This document shows, in pieces, positions 52,610 through 64,000 of a stretch of DNA of 64,000 nt (within the stretch, counting starts at the first letter, position 1; each line of letters opens with the position of its first letter). Under the pieces are notes generated by a model. That model was not told the origin of the DNA. It ran no database searches and saw only the letters and a list, made by a program, of their open reading frames with translations. This DNA comes from Pseudomonadota bacterium (GTDB lineage Bacteria; Pseudomonadota; Alphaproteobacteria; Dongiales; Dongiaceae), in the NCBI GenBank assembly GCA_016183985.1, contig JACPDN010000010.1:310001-374000 (forward strand), written 5' to 3'. The position numbers and the translations under genes were made by a program.

Positions 52610-54625
52610 TCAGATCGCGCGGACCTTGGAGATAAACTGACCGACCGCGTCGCTGAGGCTGCTGGATTGCTGGCCAAGAACATTGGCAGCCCCCAGCACC
52701 TGGCCAGCGGCGCGGCCGGTTTCGCCGGCCGCTGCCGTCACGCTTTGGATATTGCCGGAAACCTGCGTGGTTCCCTGGCTCGCCTGTTGCACGTTGCGGG
52801 CGATTTCGTTGGTCGCTGCCGCTTGCTCTTCCACGGCCGCCGCGATGGTGGTGGAGATATGGCTGATCTCCTCGATCACCTTCGAGATCTCCCCGATCGC
52901 CGTCACCGATTGCGCGGTGGCCCCCTGGATCTCGGTGATCTTGGCACCGATCTCGTCCGTCGCCTTCGCCGTCTGGCTGGCCAGATTCTTCACTTCGGAA
53001 GCTACGACCGCGAAACCCTTGCCGGCTTCCCCAGCGCGCGCTGCTTCGATCGTGGCATTGAGCGCCAGCAGATTGGTCTGGCTGGCGATATCGTTGATGA
53101 GCTGTACCACGGCGCCGATGGCCTGCGCCGAAACGGCAAGCCCTTGCACCTGGGCGTTGGTCTCGGAGGCCTGCGAGACCGCCTTCTGCGCGATCGTGGT
53201 CGACTGGCTGACCTGGCGGCCGATCTCGCCGATGGAAGAGGTCAGCTCTTCGGTTGCCGCGGCCACGGTCTGCACGTTCGCCGTCGTCTGCTCAGCGGCC
53301 AGGGCCACGGCATTCGACTGCTGGTTGGTTTGTTCGGCGGTCGCCGACATCGACTGCGCGGAGGTCTGCAACTCCGTGGCGGCCGACGAGAGGCTGCCCA
53401 CCAATTCACCCACCTGACCTTCGAAGCTGCGGATGAGCGTGTCGAGTTCCTGTGCCCGTTTCAGCTTGGCTTCCGCATCGGCCTTGGCCGTGGCGTCCGC
53501 CTCGCGCTGCGCCACGAGCGCGTCCTTGAAGACGACGACGGTACGGGCCATGTCGCCGATCTCGTCACGATTTTCCTGCGCCGGGATGGCAATATCGAGA
53601 TTGCCATGCGCCAGCTCGCCCATCGTATCGGTCATGCTGCGTACCGGCCGGGCGATGCTGCGACCGATCAGCCAGCCGGCCAGCGCACCGATACCCAGCG
53701 CCACAATCGCCACGACGATCATGATGGTGATGGCGCCGGCAATCGTCGACATGACGAGGCCTTTGACGCTGTCCATGCCGCCAATCTGAGAGTCGAGCAC
53801 TGATTTCGACACTTCGGCAAAGCGCGTCGCCTGATCGCTCATGGCCTTATCGAGCGCATCGATCTTCATGGCCATATCGGCCAGCGTCACCAGATTGGCG
53901 CCGTATTCTTTCATCGTCTTGGCGACGTCGAGGGCGCGCGCGCGATAGACCATGTTGACGAGTTTGGCCTGCAGCGTGTTGACGTCCATGCCGAAGAGCG
54001 AAACATATTTCTGCGCCGCTTCGATGAGCTTGGGATCGCCCGTCGCGGTGTAGCGCGCAGCGGAAATGCGCGCGGTCAGCATCTTCTCGATCGCCTGGCC
54101 TGCATAAGCGGCCCCGACGAAATCCTCACTGTTAAGAGCCGATTCGAGAAGATCCGACATGGTCTTGCCGGCGGCGGCACCTAAAGCCGACATCTGCTCG
54201 TTCTGCACCTTGTCGCGGTCGGCTTTCAAACCGACGAGACCGTCCAAATTGGTGCTGTAGGCATCGACCAGCTGCGCCATCTCGGTGAACATCGCCTTGC
54301 GCTCGGCCGATTTCGTGGTCTCGACCCGCGTCGCAATATCGGTCTTGAGCTGATCTAGCAGGGCCTTCGCCTGTTCCAGCGCCTCCGGCTTCCCCTCCTT
54401 CATGAAGGAAAGGACGTTGCGACGAAGATCGACCACATTGCGGTCGATGCGCTGCACCGTCATCGCATTCTCGGAAATACGCACATACTCATCGAGATTG
54501 GTGCGGATGCCTTGCAGGGAGATGAAGCTGAAGACAATGACGCCGGCAAGGAGCGCCAGGACAAAGCCGAAGCCGAGCTGGATGCGCGCACCGATCTTGA
54601 GTCGGGCCAGAATGGATTGAAGCAT
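52610..54625 (-). CDS. Methyl-accepting chemotaxis protein (tandem copy B)
   Basis: 671 residues. Start [20 protein letters not shown]; helix 1 about 17-38, a long helical periplasmic domain of HBM or 4HB type ([20 protein letters not shown]), helix 2 about 300-322, HAMP, and signalling domain with [20 protein letters not shown] and [20 protein letters not shown]. Ends FISKVRAI. Same length and plan as the next gene, from which it is separated by 36 bases; the sensor halves differ more than the signalling halves, fitting duplication and ligand divergence. Confidence 0.93.
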   Translation of the reverse strand: MLQSILARLKIGARIQLGFGFVLALLAGVIVFSFISLQGIRTNLDEYVRISENAMTVQRIDRNVVDLRRNVLSFMKEGKPEALEQAKALLDQLKTDIATRVETTKSAERKAMFTEMAQLVDAYSTNLDGLVGLKADRDKVQNEQMSALGAAAGKTMSDLLESALNSEDFVGAAYAGQAIEKMLTARISAARYTATGDPKLIEAAQKYVSLFGMDVNTLQAKLVNMVYRARALDVAKTMKEYGANLVTLADMAMKIDALDKAMSDQATRFAEVSKSVLDSQIGGMDSVKGLVMSTIAGAITIMIVVAIVALGIGALAGWLIGRSIARPVRSMTDTMGELAHGNLDIAIPAQENRDEIGDMARTVVVFKDALVAQREADATAKADAEAKLKRAQELDTLIRSFEGQVGELVGSLSSAATELQTSAQSMSATAEQTNQQSNAVALAAEQTTANVQTVAAATEELTSSIGEIGRQVSQSTTIAQKAVSQASETNAQVQGLAVSAQAIGAVVQLINDIASQTNLLALNATIEAARAGEAGKGFAVVASEVKNLASQTAKATDEIGAKITEIQGATAQSVTAIGEISKVIEEISHISTTIAAAVEEQAAATNEIARNVQQASQGTTQVSGNIQSVTAAAGETGRAAGQVLGAANVLGQQSSSLSDAVGQFISKVRAI

Positions 54626-54661
54626 GGTGGGCGTTCCCTTAAATGATCTCTAGTATCGACA

Positions 54662-56677
54662 TCAGATGGCGCGCACCTGGGCGATGAATTGACCGACTTC
54701 ATTGTTCAGCACATCGGATTGCTGACCAAGTTCCGTAGCAGCACCCAGAACGGCACCGGCAGCCTTGCCGGTTTGACCCGCAGCCTGGGTCACGTTGACG
54801 ATATTGCCGGAGACCTCGGTCGTTCCCTGGCTGGCCTGCTGCACGTTGCGGGCGATCTGGTTCGTGGCGGCGGATTGCTGCTCGACGGCGGTTGCGATGG
54901 TCGAGGAGATATGGCTGATCTCCTCGATGACGCCGGCGATACCTTGTATGGCGCTCACCGATTCGTCGGTCGCCTTCTGAATCTCGGTCACCTTGGCGCT
55001 GATTTCTTCGGTGGCCCGCGCCGTCTGCGATGCAAGATTCTTCACTTCCGACGCCACCACCGCGAAGCCCTTCCCGGCATCGCCGGCGCGCGCCGCTTCG
55101 ATGGTGGCATTGAGCGCCAGAAGGTTGGTCTGCGCCGCGATCTCGCTGATGAGCCGCACCACGTCGCCGATCGCCTGGGCGGAGGTTGCAAGCCCCTGCA
55201 CCTGGCTGTTGGTATGGGCGGCCTGAGCGACCGCCTTCTGCGCGATGCTGGTCGATTGGCTGACCTGACGGCCGATCTCGCTGATCGATGAGGTCAATTC
55301 CTCGGTCGCCACGGCCACCGTCTGAACATTGGCGGTTGCCTGTTCGGCCGCAGCCGCCACGGCATTCGATTGCTGATTGGTTTCGGCAGCCGTCGCGGTC
55401 ATGGTCTGGGCCGAATTCTGCAGATGGCTTGAGGCCGTCGAGAGGGATCCCACCAGATTGCCGACCTTGTCCTCGAAGCCGGCAATGAGCGATTCCAGCG
55501 CTTCGGTCCGCGCCTGCTTGGCTTGCGCGTCGCGCTTGGCGGCCGCATCGGCTGCGCGCTGGGCAGCGAGCGCATCCTTGAAGACCACCACGGTGCGTGC
55601 CATGTCGCCGATCTCATCGCGGTTGCCGAGCGCCGGGATATCGATGTCGAGATTGCCTCCGGCAAGGTCGCTCATCGTCGCCGTCATCGACTTCACCGGG
55701 CTAGAGATGGAACGGCCAATGGTGAAGGCGGAAAAAATGCCGATCGCCAGCGCAACAGCGGCGATGATCAGCATCAGCTTCAGCGCCTTTTCAACACGTG
55801 CGGTGGTATCGGTAGCGACACCCGCCATCGCTGCCTGCTGGTCGGCCGTGATCTCATTGGCGAGCTCCCCGATACGCTTCGAACCTTCCGCCATTTTCTG
55901 GGTGACGAGCTCGTTGAGGTTGATGGCGAGCTCCTTGAGCTCATCGAGGCTCATCGAATATTTCTGCATCGCCTGTGCCGCTTCCTGCGCCATGCGGCGC
56001 TGCTGCGGCATTTTGAGCTTGCCCTGAAGGGCCGCAATGCTGGAGGAGAAGATGAGGACGGAACGCGCCGACTGCTCGATGAAGGCGGGATCGCCGGTTG
56101 AGACATAGCGTTCGGCGGCAATGCGCCCGCTGAGCAGCTTTTCGTCCGCCTGGCCGGCATAGGCCGCCACTTCGAAATCGCCGGCAGAACTGGCCGCCGA
56201 CAGGATGTCCGCCATGTTCTTGGTGGCTTTCTGGCCGAATTCGGTCAGATCATTGTTCTGCAGCCAGTCGCGGTCGGTCTTCATCTGGACCGCGCTTTCG
56301 ACATCGGCCGCATAGCTTTCGAGCACGACCAGCATTTCGTCATATTTCGGCTGGATCTCGCTGCCGGCGGCTTCTTTCTGCGCGGCAAGCCGCTCCTTCA
56401 ACGAGGCAAGAAGCTGATGGGCCTGGTCGAGATCCTCCGCACGCCCATCGCGCATGTAATCCATCACCTGCCGGCGCAGGGCCACGACGTCGCGGTCGAT
56501 CTGCTGGGTCGCGATGGCGCCATTGGCCATGCTGGTGAAGCCGCCGAAGCTGGATTTGGCCGCGGTCAGCGCGAAGTAGCTGAAGCCAAGCACAGCGACC
56601 AGGACGCTCAGAACAATGACGAAGCCAAAGGTGATGCGGCTGCCGATACGCAGTCGGGCCAAGGCGGATTGCAGCAT
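54662..56677 (-). CDS. Methyl-accepting chemotaxis protein (tandem copy A)
   Basis: 671 residues. Start [20 protein letters not shown], helix 1, a helical sensor region ([20 protein letters not shown]), helix 2 near 300-322, HAMP, signalling domain with [20 protein letters not shown] and [20 protein letters not shown], end FIAQVRAI. First gene of the chemoreceptor pair in the direction of transcription. Ligand unknown; helical bimodular sensors often bind organic acids. Confidence 0.93.
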   Translation of the reverse strand: MLQSALARLRIGSRITFGFVIVLSVLVAVLGFSYFALTAAKSSFGGFTSMANGAIATQQIDRDVVALRRQVMDYMRDGRAEDLDQAHQLLASLKERLAAQKEAAGSEIQPKYDEMLVVLESYAADVESAVQMKTDRDWLQNNDLTEFGQKATKNMADILSAASSAGDFEVAAYAGQADEKLLSGRIAAERYVSTGDPAFIEQSARSVLIFSSSIAALQGKLKMPQQRRMAQEAAQAMQKYSMSLDELKELAINLNELVTQKMAEGSKRIGELANEITADQQAAMAGVATDTTARVEKALKLMLIIAAVALAIGIFSAFTIGRSISSPVKSMTATMSDLAGGNLDIDIPALGNRDEIGDMARTVVVFKDALAAQRAADAAAKRDAQAKQARTEALESLIAGFEDKVGNLVGSLSTASSHLQNSAQTMTATAAETNQQSNAVAAAAEQATANVQTVAVATEELTSSISEIGRQVSQSTSIAQKAVAQAAHTNSQVQGLATSAQAIGDVVRLISEIAAQTNLLALNATIEAARAGDAGKGFAVVASEVKNLASQTARATEEISAKVTEIQKATDESVSAIQGIAGVIEEISHISSTIATAVEQQSAATNQIARNVQQASQGTTEVSGNIVNVTQAAGQTGKAAGAVLGAATELGQQSDVLNNEVGQFIAQVRAI

Positions 56678-56856
56678 AGGAAGCCCCGTTATCCATCGTT
56701 TCTTGGAGCCGCGGCGCGGCTTTGATGCCAGCCCGGTTTAGCAATGCCAACTCGAGGCATTTTTTCCAGGAAAGTCTAAAGAAGACGTTACCCACTTTGA
56801 GGTGGGTCTACATTTTTGTGTAAACGAGCTTCGCGATCCGAAAAAAGCGCGGAAAA

Positions 56857-57792
56857 TCAGTAGCCGCGCGCGCGGTCGGCAACATGTTCGAACTCTTCGC
56901 CGGCCTGATGCCGGGCGATCTGCCGGGCGATGGCGCCAAGCCCGCCCGCCGGGTCGGTGTCGCTGGCATTGTGCGGCGTCATGAAAATGCGCGGATGCCG
57001 CCAAAAGGGGTGATCGGCTGGCAACGGCTCCTGCGAAAAGACATCGAGGCTGGCCGCTATCAGCTGGCCGCTGGCGAGCGCCGCCAGCAAATCCGGCTCG
57101 ATGAGATGCCCGCCACGCCCGACATTGATGAGCGAGGCCCCAGGCTTCAGCCGTCCCAAAAGATCCACATTAAGGATACCTTTGGTCTCGGGCGTCAGCG
57201 GCAACAAGCAGATCAGGATCTCGAGCCCATCGAGAAAAGCCGGCAGCTCGGCTGGGCCGGCAAAACACTGGATGGCGGCGTGGCTCTTCTTCGAACGCGA
57301 CCAGCCCCGCACAGGGAAACCGAATTCGATCAGCTTCTCACCGGCCGCCTGCCCCAACTCGCCAAAGCCCAGAATGCCGACCGGTCGATCCCAGGCCGCC
57401 GGATACCAATGCGGCGCCCATTTGCCTGCAGCTTGCGCCTCTTCCAATTCCCAGATGCGGCGGTGATGGCGCAGAACCTGCCACAGCACATATTCGACCA
57501 TGCCACCGGTGAGGCCTGGCTCCACCATGCGTACGATCGGAATCTGCGCCGGTACCTCAGCACTGCCGAGCAACCGCTCGACACCGGCGCCGAAGCAGAA
57601 GATCGCCTTTAGGTTCGGCATCGCCTTGGCAAGGCCCGGCACGGGGCGCCACATCAGCAGATAGCGGATATCCGTGAGGTCGAGGCCGGGTTCGTGGGCC
57701 ACGAACTCGATGCCGGCCACGTCACGCGCGGCTTTAGCAAAGGTCGCCTGATACTCATCGGCGCCGGCAAAGAGCAGTTTTTCGGCTTTCAT
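56857..57792 (-). CDS. ghrA: Glyoxylate/hydroxypyruvate reductase A
   Basis: 311 residues of the D-2-hydroxyacid dehydrogenase family. Nucleotide-binding VGILGFGELGQAAGEKLIEF, catalytic-region INVGRGGHLIEPDLLAALAS, LDVFSQEPLPADHPFW and MTPHNASDTDP with the catalytic His. Reduces glyoxylate and hydroxypyruvate with NADPH. It overlaps yejF by four bases, so it is the last gene of the peptide transporter operon, a link that hints at nutrient scavenging from breakdown products. Confidence 0.88.
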   Translation of the reverse strand: MKAEKLLFAGADEYQATFAKAARDVAGIEFVAHEPGLDLTDIRYLLMWRPVPGLAKAMPNLKAIFCFGAGVERLLGSAEVPAQIPIVRMVEPGLTGGMVEYVLWQVLRHHRRIWELEEAQAAGKWAPHWYPAAWDRPVGILGFGELGQAAGEKLIEFGFPVRGWSRSKKSHAAIQCFAGPAELPAFLDGLEILICLLPLTPETKGILNVDLLGRLKPGASLINVGRGGHLIEPDLLAALASGQLIAASLDVFSQEPLPADHPFWRHPRIFMTPHNASDTDPAGGLGAIARQIARHQAGEEFEHVADRARGY

Positions 57793-59411
57793 TGCCGCAC
57801 CGCGCCGAAATCGACGGCCTCGTGATGCAGGGCCGCCGAAAGCAGTGCCTTGGTATAGGCCTCACGCGGCCGTTCGAAGATATCGGCGGCCGTTCCGGTT
57901 TCCACCACCTTCCCCTGCTTCAGTACCATGACGCGATGACTCATCGCCCGTATCACCCTCAAATCATGCGAGATGAAGAGATAGCCAAGGCGGTGGCGCC
58001 GCTGCAAGCCCCTGAGTAGATCGACGATCTGCGCCTGCACCGACATGTCGAGCGCCGAGGTAGGCTCATCGAGCACGATCAGCTTGGGCTTCAGGATGAG
58101 CGCCCGGGCGATGGCAATGCGCTGGCGCTGGCCGCCGGAGAATTCGTGCGGATAGCGATGCCGTGTCTCGGGATCGAGACCCACCTCGCGCAAGGTCTCG
58201 ATCACGATCTCCTCGCGCTCGGCCGCATCGCGGCCGATCTGATGGATGCCTAGGCCCTCCGCCACGATCTCGCCGATGGAAAGGCGCGGGGAGAGCGAGC
58301 CGAACGGATCCTGGAACACGATCTGCATTTCGCGCCGCAGGGGCCGCATCTGGCCGCGGTTCAAGGCGTCGACACGCTTTCCTTCGAAAGTGACCCGACC
58401 CTTGCTCGCAATGAGGCGCAGGAGGGCCAGGGCCAGCGTCGTCTTGCCGGAACCGGATTCACCGACGATTCCCATCGTCTCACCTTCATGCAGCGTGAGG
58501 TCTGCATCGACCACGGCGCGAACATGATCGACCACGCGGCGGAAGACGCCCTGCTTGATCGGAAACAGGACGGAAAGCTGCTCGGCCTTCAGGATCTCCG
58601 GCGCATCCGTCATTATCGGCTCGACCTGGCCCTTGGGTTCGGCGGCCAGCAAATGCTTGGTATAGTCATGTTGCGGCCGATCAAAGACAGGCAGCGTTTC
58701 GCCCTGTTCGACGATTTCGCCCTGACGCATGACGGCGACGCGCTTGGCGAATTTCCGCACGACACCCAGGTCATGGGTGATGAGCAGGATCGCCATGCCA
58801 AGGCGTTGCTGCAGATCCATCATCAGGTTGAGGATCTGCGCCTGGATGGTGACGTCGAGCGCCGTCGTGGGTTCGTCGGCTATGAGGAGGTCCGGCTCAT
58901 TCGCCAAGGCCATCGCGATCATCACGCGCTGGCGCTGGCCGCCGGACATCTCATGAGGGAAGGATTTGAGCTTCTGCGTGGCATCGTCGATCTTGACCAG
59001 CTCAAGGAGTTCCAGAGCGCGCTTTCTCGCCGCCGTGTCATTCATCGGCCGGTGCAGTTGGATCGTCTCGACCAGCTGCCGTTCGATCCGGTGCAACGGA
59101 TTGAGCGACAGGGTCGGTTCCTGGAAGATCATGGCGATGCGCCCACCGCGAATCTGCCGGAGATGCCCTGGATTGGCTTTCAGCAGATCCTGCTGCCCAT
59201 TGGGGCCGTTGAAGCGGATCTCGCCGGCCGCATGATGGGCGACCGGCGGTAGCAGCCGCAGGATGGAGAGGGCCGTCACCGATTTCCCCGAACCGGATTC
59301 ACCCACAAGCGCCAGTGTCTCGCCCTTCTCGATCGCAAAGCCGACACCATGCACGACTTCGCGGTCACCGAAGGCGACTTTGAGATCGTCGATTTCGAGC
59401 AGCGCCATCAC
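57789..59411 (-). CDS. yejF: Dual-ATPase ABC transporter protein, YejF type
   Basis: 540 residues with two complete ATPase domains: [15 protein letters not shown] near 36 and [35 protein letters not shown] near 317 and [20 protein letters not shown]. Each has its Walker B ([24 protein letters not shown]). Powers the Yej peptide importer, in E. coli also the route of microcin C entry. Starts inside yejE (4-base overlap). Confidence 0.93.
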   Translation of the reverse strand: MMALLEIDDLKVAFGDREVVHGVGFAIEKGETLALVGESGSGKSVTALSILRLLPPVAHHAAGEIRFNGPNGQQDLLKANPGHLRQIRGGRIAMIFQEPTLSLNPLHRIERQLVETIQLHRPMNDTAARKRALELLELVKIDDATQKLKSFPHEMSGGQRQRVMIAMALANEPDLLIADEPTTALDVTIQAQILNLMMDLQQRLGMAILLITHDLGVVRKFAKRVAVMRQGEIVEQGETLPVFDRPQHDYTKHLLAAEPKGQVEPIMTDAPEILKAEQLSVLFPIKQGVFRRVVDHVRAVVDADLTLHEGETMGIVGESGSGKTTLALALLRLIASKGRVTFEGKRVDALNRGQMRPLRREMQIVFQDPFGSLSPRLSIGEIVAEGLGIHQIGRDAAEREEIVIETLREVGLDPETRHRYPHEFSGGQRQRIAIARALILKPKLIVLDEPTSALDMSVQAQIVDLLRGLQRRHRLGYLFISHDLRVIRAMSHRVMVLKQGKVVETGTAADIFERPREAYTKALLSAALHHEAVDFGAVRQ

Positions 59412-60451
59412 GCATTTCCTTTGCGTGGATCGAACGCGTCGCGGATCGCCTCGCCGATGAAGATGAGCAGAGTGAGCATCACGCCGATGACGAAGAAGCC
59501 GCTGATGCCGAGCCAGGGTGCCTGCAAATTCTCTTTCCCTTGTGCCAGCAGCTCACCCAGCGACGGCGAGCCCGGCGGCAGGCCGAAGCCGAGGAAGTCG
59601 AGTGAAGTCAGCGTCGTTACGGACCCGCCCAGGGTAAAGGGCAGGAAGGTCAGCGTGGCCACCATCGCATTGGGCAGGATGTGGCGGGTGATGATGCGCC
59701 AGTCGCCAAGGCCCAGCGCCTTCGCTGCCCGCACATACTCCAGATTGCGCGCGCGCAGGAACTCGGCACGCACGACGCCGACCGGCCAGGTCCAGCTCAC
59801 CAGCAGCATGATGCCGAGCAGGGACCAGAAGCCCGGCTCGATGATGCTGGACAGGATCATCAGAATATAAAGGAAGGGCAGCCCGCCCCAGATTTCCAGG
59901 AAGCGCTGGAAGGTGAGATCGGTCCAGCCACCGAAATATCCCTGCACAGCGCCGGCCAGCACGCCGATCAGCGTGCTGAAGATGGTGAGGATCAGGCCAA
60001 ACAGGACCGAGACACGAAAGCCGTAGATGACGCGCGCCAGCACATCGCGTGCCTGATCATCCGTGCCCAGCCAGTTGACGCCGTCGGGTGCCGTCGGCGC
60101 CGGCCCAGGCAGATTGGTGACGACGGTGTCATAGGCAAACGGAATGGGCGGCCACACCATCCAGCCGCCGCCCTGTGCAATGCGCTCTTTCAGGAACGGG
60201 CCCGTGAAATCGGCGGTGAGACCGGGGACACCGCCGAAGACCTCCTCGCCGTAATTATGGAAGACCGGCCAATAGATCTCGCTCTGATAGGAAACGACGA
60301 TCGGCCGGTCATTGGCGATGAATTCGGCCGGCAGGCTGAGGCCGAACAGGATCAGGAAGATGATGAGCGACCAGAATCCGCGGGTATTGGCGCGAAAGTT
60401 GCGCCAGCGGCGCTGCGTCAGCGGCGACAATTTGGGCTTGAAGAAGCTCAT
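59408..60451 (-). CDS. yejE: Peptide ABC transporter permease, YejE type
   Basis: 347 residues, about six membrane helices. The N-terminal [20 protein letters not shown], the long periplasmic loop with [20 protein letters not shown] and the EAA loop [20 protein letters not shown] identify YejE-type OppC permeases. Overlaps yejB and yejF by four bases on either side, indicating tight translational coupling. Confidence 0.93.
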   Translation of the reverse strand: MSFFKPKLSPLTQRRWRNFRANTRGFWSLIIFLILFGLSLPAEFIANDRPIVVSYQSEIYWPVFHNYGEEVFGGVPGLTADFTGPFLKERIAQGGGWMVWPPIPFAYDTVVTNLPGPAPTAPDGVNWLGTDDQARDVLARVIYGFRVSVLFGLILTIFSTLIGVLAGAVQGYFGGWTDLTFQRFLEIWGGLPFLYILMILSSIIEPGFWSLLGIMLLVSWTWPVGVVRAEFLRARNLEYVRAAKALGLGDWRIITRHILPNAMVATLTFLPFTLGGSVTTLTSLDFLGFGLPPGSPSLGELLAQGKENLQAPWLGISGFFVIGVMLTLLIFIGEAIRDAFDPRKGNA

Positions 60452-61563
60452 GTCTCGCGCGCCTCGAAATCGATGCGCGGATCGACCAGCATATAGGTGA
60501 TGTCACCCACCAGCTGCATGACGAGGCCCAGCAGGGTGAACATATAGAGCGTCGCGAACATCACCGGGTAGTCGCGATTGATCGTGGCCTCCCAACCGAG
60601 TAGCCCCAAACCATCCAACGAGAAGATGATCTCGGTCAGCAGCGCGCCGGTGAAAAGAATGCCGATGAAGGCCGAGGGGAAACCGGCGATGACAATCAGC
60701 ATCGCGTTCCGGAAGACATGGCCATAGAGCACGCGGTTTTCGGTCAGGCCCTTGGCGCGCGCCGTCGTCACATATTGGAGATTGATCTGGTCGAGGAACG
60801 AGTTTTTGGTGAGCAAAGTGAGGCCAGCGAAGCTGCCGATGACCAGCGAGAGGATCGGCAGGGTCATGTGCCAGGCGTAATCGGCGATCCGCGCGGGCCA
60901 GGAGAGCTGGTCCCAATTGTCGGAAACGAGTCCGCGCAAGGGAAAGACATCGAAATAAGTTCCGCCGGCAAAGAGCACGATCAGCAGGATGGCAAAAAGA
61001 AAGCCTGGTATCGCCGAGCCGACGATGATTGCCGTGCTGGTCCAGACGTCAAAGGGCGTGCCGTCGCGCGACGCCTTGGCGATTCCGAGCGGGATCGAGA
61101 TGCCGTAGATGATCAGCGTCGTCCACAGCCCCAGAGAGATCGAGACCGGCATCTTGTCGAGGATAAGCTCGACCACCGGCCGCCCCTTGAAGAAGCTCTT
61201 GCCGAAATCGAAGGTGAGGTAACTCTTCATCATCATGAAGAAGCGCTCATGCATCGGCTTGTCGAAGCCATACATGCGCTCGATCTCGGCCACGAATTTC
61301 GGATCGAGGCCACGGGCGCCGCGATACTTGTTGTTGACCTCGGTGAGGCTCGCCTGCTGACCGGCGCCGCTGTTGCTGATCACTTCCGATCCACCGCCAC
61401 CGGTGATGCGCGCGGTGGAATCGATCGCCGTCCCTTTCAATTTCGCAATCGTCTGCTCCACCGGCCCGCCGGGCGCTGCCTGGATGACGATGAAATTGAT
61501 GACCATGATCCCGAGCAAGGTCGGAATCATCAACAGCAGGCGGCGGATGATGTAGGCGATCAT
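60448..61563 (-). CDS. yejB: Peptide ABC transporter permease, YejB type
   Basis: 371 residues, six helices in DppB plan. [20 protein letters not shown] at the start, the extended periplasmic insert with [23 protein letters not shown] loop [20 protein letters not shown] and the last helix region [20 protein letters not shown]. First permease gene after yejA; separated from it by a type B repeat that may uncouple their expression. Confidence 0.93.
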   Translation of the reverse strand: MIAYIIRRLLLMIPTLLGIMVINFIVIQAAPGGPVEQTIAKLKGTAIDSTARITGGGGSEVISNSGAGQQASLTEVNNKYRGARGLDPKFVAEIERMYGFDKPMHERFFMMMKSYLTFDFGKSFFKGRPVVELILDKMPVSISLGLWTTLIIYGISIPLGIAKASRDGTPFDVWTSTAIIVGSAIPGFLFAILLIVLFAGGTYFDVFPLRGLVSDNWDQLSWPARIADYAWHMTLPILSLVIGSFAGLTLLTKNSFLDQINLQYVTTARAKGLTENRVLYGHVFRNAMLIVIAGFPSAFIGILFTGALLTEIIFSLDGLGLLGWEATINRDYPVMFATLYMFTLLGLVMQLVGDITYMLVDPRIDFEARET

Positions 61564-61590
61564 TGCGGGTTGAGCGGGGCGGCGGAAGCG

Positions 61591-61689
61591 CCCCCTCTCC
61601 CTAACCCTCCCCCACGTTGGGGGGAGGGAACTCGACCGAGCTCTTTCTGCTCCCGCCCCCCAACGGGGGGGAGGGTCGGGGAGAGGGGG
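61591..61689. repeat. Intergenic inverted repeat, type B (copy 2)
   Basis: Left arm 61591-61628 equals the left arm at 2924-2961 base for base; right arm about 61655-61689 is its reverse complement with small changes. It sits between yejA and yejB, where such stems typically protect the upstream mRNA and yield more binding protein than permease. Confidence 0.85.
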
Positions 61690-61717
61690 TGGAGCGACCA
61701 GATAAATTGCATCCCAG

Positions 61718-63739
61718 CTACTTCGTCTTCTTGCGCTTCAGCACGGCGGCGCCGATGACCACCAGAATGACACCACCGACGATATAGAGCAGGTAGCCGA
61801 GCGGCGATGTGCCACGATCAGACGGTACAGCCGGCGCCGCGCTCGATGTCGCCGTGCTGGCGGCATCGCTGGTGGCGGTCGACGCCGCGGCATCCGCCGG
61901 TGCGGACTGCGCGATCTTGCTGGCGAGCGCCTTTTCCTTCGCCGGGTCGATCCACCAGCCGGAAAGCCCGATGCCATAAGTCGGTTCCGGCAACTTGTCG
62001 GGACGGCCGAACTTGTCCCAATAGGCGAGGCGCGCTGCGGCCAAGTGCCAATTGGGAACGACGTAATAACGCCATTGCAGGATTCGGTCCAAGGCACGGC
62101 AATAGACGATGAGTTCGGTGCGTGTCGGCGCTGCGATCAGTTTCTCCACCAACGCGTCGATGACCGGATCTTTGACGCCGATCTCATTGCGGCTCCCCGG
62201 AGAGTCCGCGGCGGCTGAGCCCCAATAGTCCCGCTGTTCATTGCCCGGGGAAAGCGACTGTGCGTAGACAGTGGACACCATGTCGTAGTCGAAATCCTCA
62301 TGACGCTTCTCGTACTGCGCCGCATCGACCACACGCAACGTCAGCTTGACGCCCAGGCGCTCGAGAGACTTTGCATAAGGCTGCACGATGCGCTCGAAGG
62401 AGTCGCCGGCCTGCAGCAGAAACTCGATCTCGAACGGCTTGCCGTCCTTCATCCGCTTGCCGTTTTCGAGCTTCCAGCCGGTCTGGTCGAGGAGTTGTGC
62501 AGCCTTCGCCAGATTTTCTGCGTCGGCACCACTACCATCGGTCGATGGCGGATTGTATTCGGTGGTGAAGACCTCATCCGGAATCTTGCCGCGCAAGGGT
62601 TCCAGGATCTTCAACTCCTCTGGCGAGGGCAGGCCTTTGGCCTCCATCTCGGAATTCTGGAAATAGCTGCGCGTGCGCTTGTACTGGCCGAAGAACAGCG
62701 TCTTATTCGACCATTCGAAATCCAACGCCAGGATCATCGCCTGACGCACCAACGGATCTTGGAAAATCGCTCGACGCAGGTTCATGGTGAATCCCTGCAT
62801 CCCTTGCGGATTGTCTGTGGGGATAGTCTCCATCTTGAAGCGACCATCACGCAATGCCGGAGAGTCATAGCCAGTCGCCCAGAACTTTGCGGAATTTTCC
62901 GACCGGGTGTCGAACGCACCTGACTTGAAGGCCTCCAGTATCACCGTAGGATCTCGGTAATAGTCTGTCCGCACGATATCAAAATTGTCGGTACCGATAT
63001 TGACCGGAAGATCCTTGCCCCAATAATCCTTCACCCGCTCCATCGTCACCGAGCGCCCGGCCTCGAAGCTCTTCAATTTGTAAGGCCCGCTGCCGAGCGG
63101 CTCGTCGAGCGAGGGTTCGCCGAACTTCTTTCCTTCCCAGAAATGCTTCGGCAGCACCGGCAGCTGACCCATAATGGTCGGTAACTCGCGATTATCCTTG
63201 GTGCTGAAGGTAAATTTTACGCGATGCTCGCCAAGCTTTTCCGCTTTGGCAACACTGCCGTAGTAGAATCGATAGAAAGGAGCGCCCTGCGACTTCAACG
63301 TGTCAAAGGAGAATACGACGTCATCAGCGGTGATGGGCTTAGCGTCATGCCACCGCGCCTCGGGGCGCAGATTGAAGATGATCCAGGAATTGTCCTTGGC
63401 CACCTCCATGCTTTCAGCAATGAGGCCGTATTCGCTTAGCGAATCGTCATCGACAGTGGTTGTGAGTTGCTCATAAAGACCACCAAGACCTGCCGGATCG
63501 CCGCCGACGATGAAGGGATTGAAGCTGTCGAAGCTGCCCAGGCCCGCATAGCGCACCGTGCCGCCTTTGGGCGCGTCCGGGTTCACATAATCGAGGTGCT
63601 TGAAGTCGGGACCGTATTTCGGCTTGTCGCCCAGCGTCAGGGCGTGGGTCTTGATGCTGTCTTGCGCCAGGGCCACACCAGGGACCGAACCGGCACCAAG
63701 GACCAGAACAATTGCGAGGGCAGCGACGCGATGGAGCAT
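61718..63739 (-). CDS. yejA: Peptide-binding protein, YejA type, with C-terminal membrane anchor
   Basis: 673 residues from ATG 63739 (AAGG eight bases upstream; ORF open to 63787). Signal peptide [19 protein letters not shown], then a family-5 binding domain: [40 protein letters not shown] region, [58 protein letters not shown]. Unlike E. coli YejA it carries an Ala/Ser/Thr-rich linker (about 610-640) and a hydrophobic helix [18 protein letters not shown] ending KRKKTK, so it is probably tethered to the inner membrane. First gene of yejABEF-ghrA. Confidence 0.92.
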   Translation of the reverse strand: MLHRVAALAIVLVLGAGSVPGVALAQDSIKTHALTLGDKPKYGPDFKHLDYVNPDAPKGGTVRYAGLGSFDSFNPFIVGGDPAGLGGLYEQLTTTVDDDSLSEYGLIAESMEVAKDNSWIIFNLRPEARWHDAKPITADDVVFSFDTLKSQGAPFYRFYYGSVAKAEKLGEHRVKFTFSTKDNRELPTIMGQLPVLPKHFWEGKKFGEPSLDEPLGSGPYKLKSFEAGRSVTMERVKDYWGKDLPVNIGTDNFDIVRTDYYRDPTVILEAFKSGAFDTRSENSAKFWATGYDSPALRDGRFKMETIPTDNPQGMQGFTMNLRRAIFQDPLVRQAMILALDFEWSNKTLFFGQYKRTRSYFQNSEMEAKGLPSPEELKILEPLRGKIPDEVFTTEYNPPSTDGSGADAENLAKAAQLLDQTGWKLENGKRMKDGKPFEIEFLLQAGDSFERIVQPYAKSLERLGVKLTLRVVDAAQYEKRHEDFDYDMVSTVYAQSLSPGNEQRDYWGSAAADSPGSRNEIGVKDPVIDALVEKLIAAPTRTELIVYCRALDRILQWRYYVVPNWHLAAARLAYWDKFGRPDKLPEPTYGIGLSGWWIDPAKEKALASKIAQSAPADAAASTATSDAASTATSSAAPAVPSDRGTSPLGYLLYIVGGVILVVIGAAVLKRKKTK

Positions 63740-63840
63740 GAAAAGCCTTCCCGGAATGCTTAGGCGACGTCTTTTGCCGCGAAGCATAGCGGAACCTTTG
63801 CGCGCTCGGAAAGCCTTTAAATTAAAGGTGTTACGCCGGA

Positions 63841-64000
63841 TCAGGCATTAATGAGGGCCAGCGCTGCGTCGAGCACGCGCCTGTCGCCCGCAGCGACAAC
63901 CGCATCGCCCGATTTGGTGTGAAGCGGCTTGCCCGCCCAATCGGTGATATGGGCGCCGGCGCCTTCGAGGACCGGCACCAGCGACAGATAGTCGTAGATA
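63841..64000 (-). CDS. Inositol-monophosphatase family protein, probable histidinol-phosphatase (C-terminal end)
   Basis: Only the last 52 codons are in the window; the gene continues beyond 64000. Visible residues YDYLSLVPVLEGAGAHITDW, then GKPLHTKSGDAVVAAGD, are the C-terminal motif of IMPase-fold phosphatases, closest to HisN-type histidinol-phosphate phosphatases (LVPVxEGAGGxITDWxG). Last gene upstream of the yej operon on the same strand, 101 bases away. Confidence 0.8.
   Translation of the reverse strand, partial: IYDYLSLVPVLEGAGAHITDWAGKPLHTKSGDAVVAAGDRRVLDAALALINA

Overview
The window is GC-rich (roughly 63-65 % over most genes) and almost entirely coding. Gene content points to a motile alphaproteobacterium, most likely Rhodospirillales-like: an rpe / heparinase II-III / purH neighbourhood, PAS_5 and DUF1127 proteins, an Atm1-type exporter, several chemoreceptors, and alphaproteobacterial intergenic inverted repeats. 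The assignment is inference; there is no rRNA or tRNA in the window to test it.

Layout. 1-3046: tail of a family-5 solute-binding protein, an intergenic repeat, a compact promoter / 19-codon ORF / hairpin unit, and an ABC exporter. 3161-7433: an M19 dipeptidase, then a markedly AT-richer minus-strand gene coding for a TIR-NTPase-TPR protein (probable single-gene defence or death effector), then nudK. 7453-9741: a TetR repressor divergent from a class III aminotransferase over a shared repeat-rich operator. 9812-17880: minus-strand block with a leishmanolysin-like protease, a membrane protein, purH, an AraC regulator, a heparinase-like protein and rpe. 18050-25932: Atm1-type exporter overlapping meaB, a chemoreceptor, rpmB, a class-I glutamine amidotransferase-type hydrolase, a structured candidate small RNA, and xthA. 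26029-36331: a small helical protein, an EamA exporter, an AraC regulator, a pair of tiny ORFs arranged like a transcription attenuator, a GFA-fold enzyme, rsmC-rsuA, a CPBP protease, DUF4242, DUF1127 and GNAT genes, and a large LuxR-type STAND regulator. 36557-39814: a CBS-less sugar-phosphate isomerase, then comM whose 5' end is duplicated on both sides of a ~0.9 kb insert carrying a DUF4279 gene and a small membrane protein. 39811-52593: thioesterase, GNAT, sterol-desaturase/TetR pair, USP, acnA, PAS and histidine kinase genes, DUF2252, GlxA-type regulator and DJ-1 protein. 52610-64000: two tandem chemoreceptors, then ghrA and a yejABEF-type peptide ABC transporter in one minus-strand operon, and the C-terminus of an inositol-monophosphatase-family gene.

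Most worth following: the TIR-STAND gene (4221-6749), the attenuator-like leader at 29119-29298, the comM duplication with its passenger genes (37172-38395), and the multi-hairpin RNA candidate at 24890-25013. Functions are assigned from motifs read by eye; no database search was possible.
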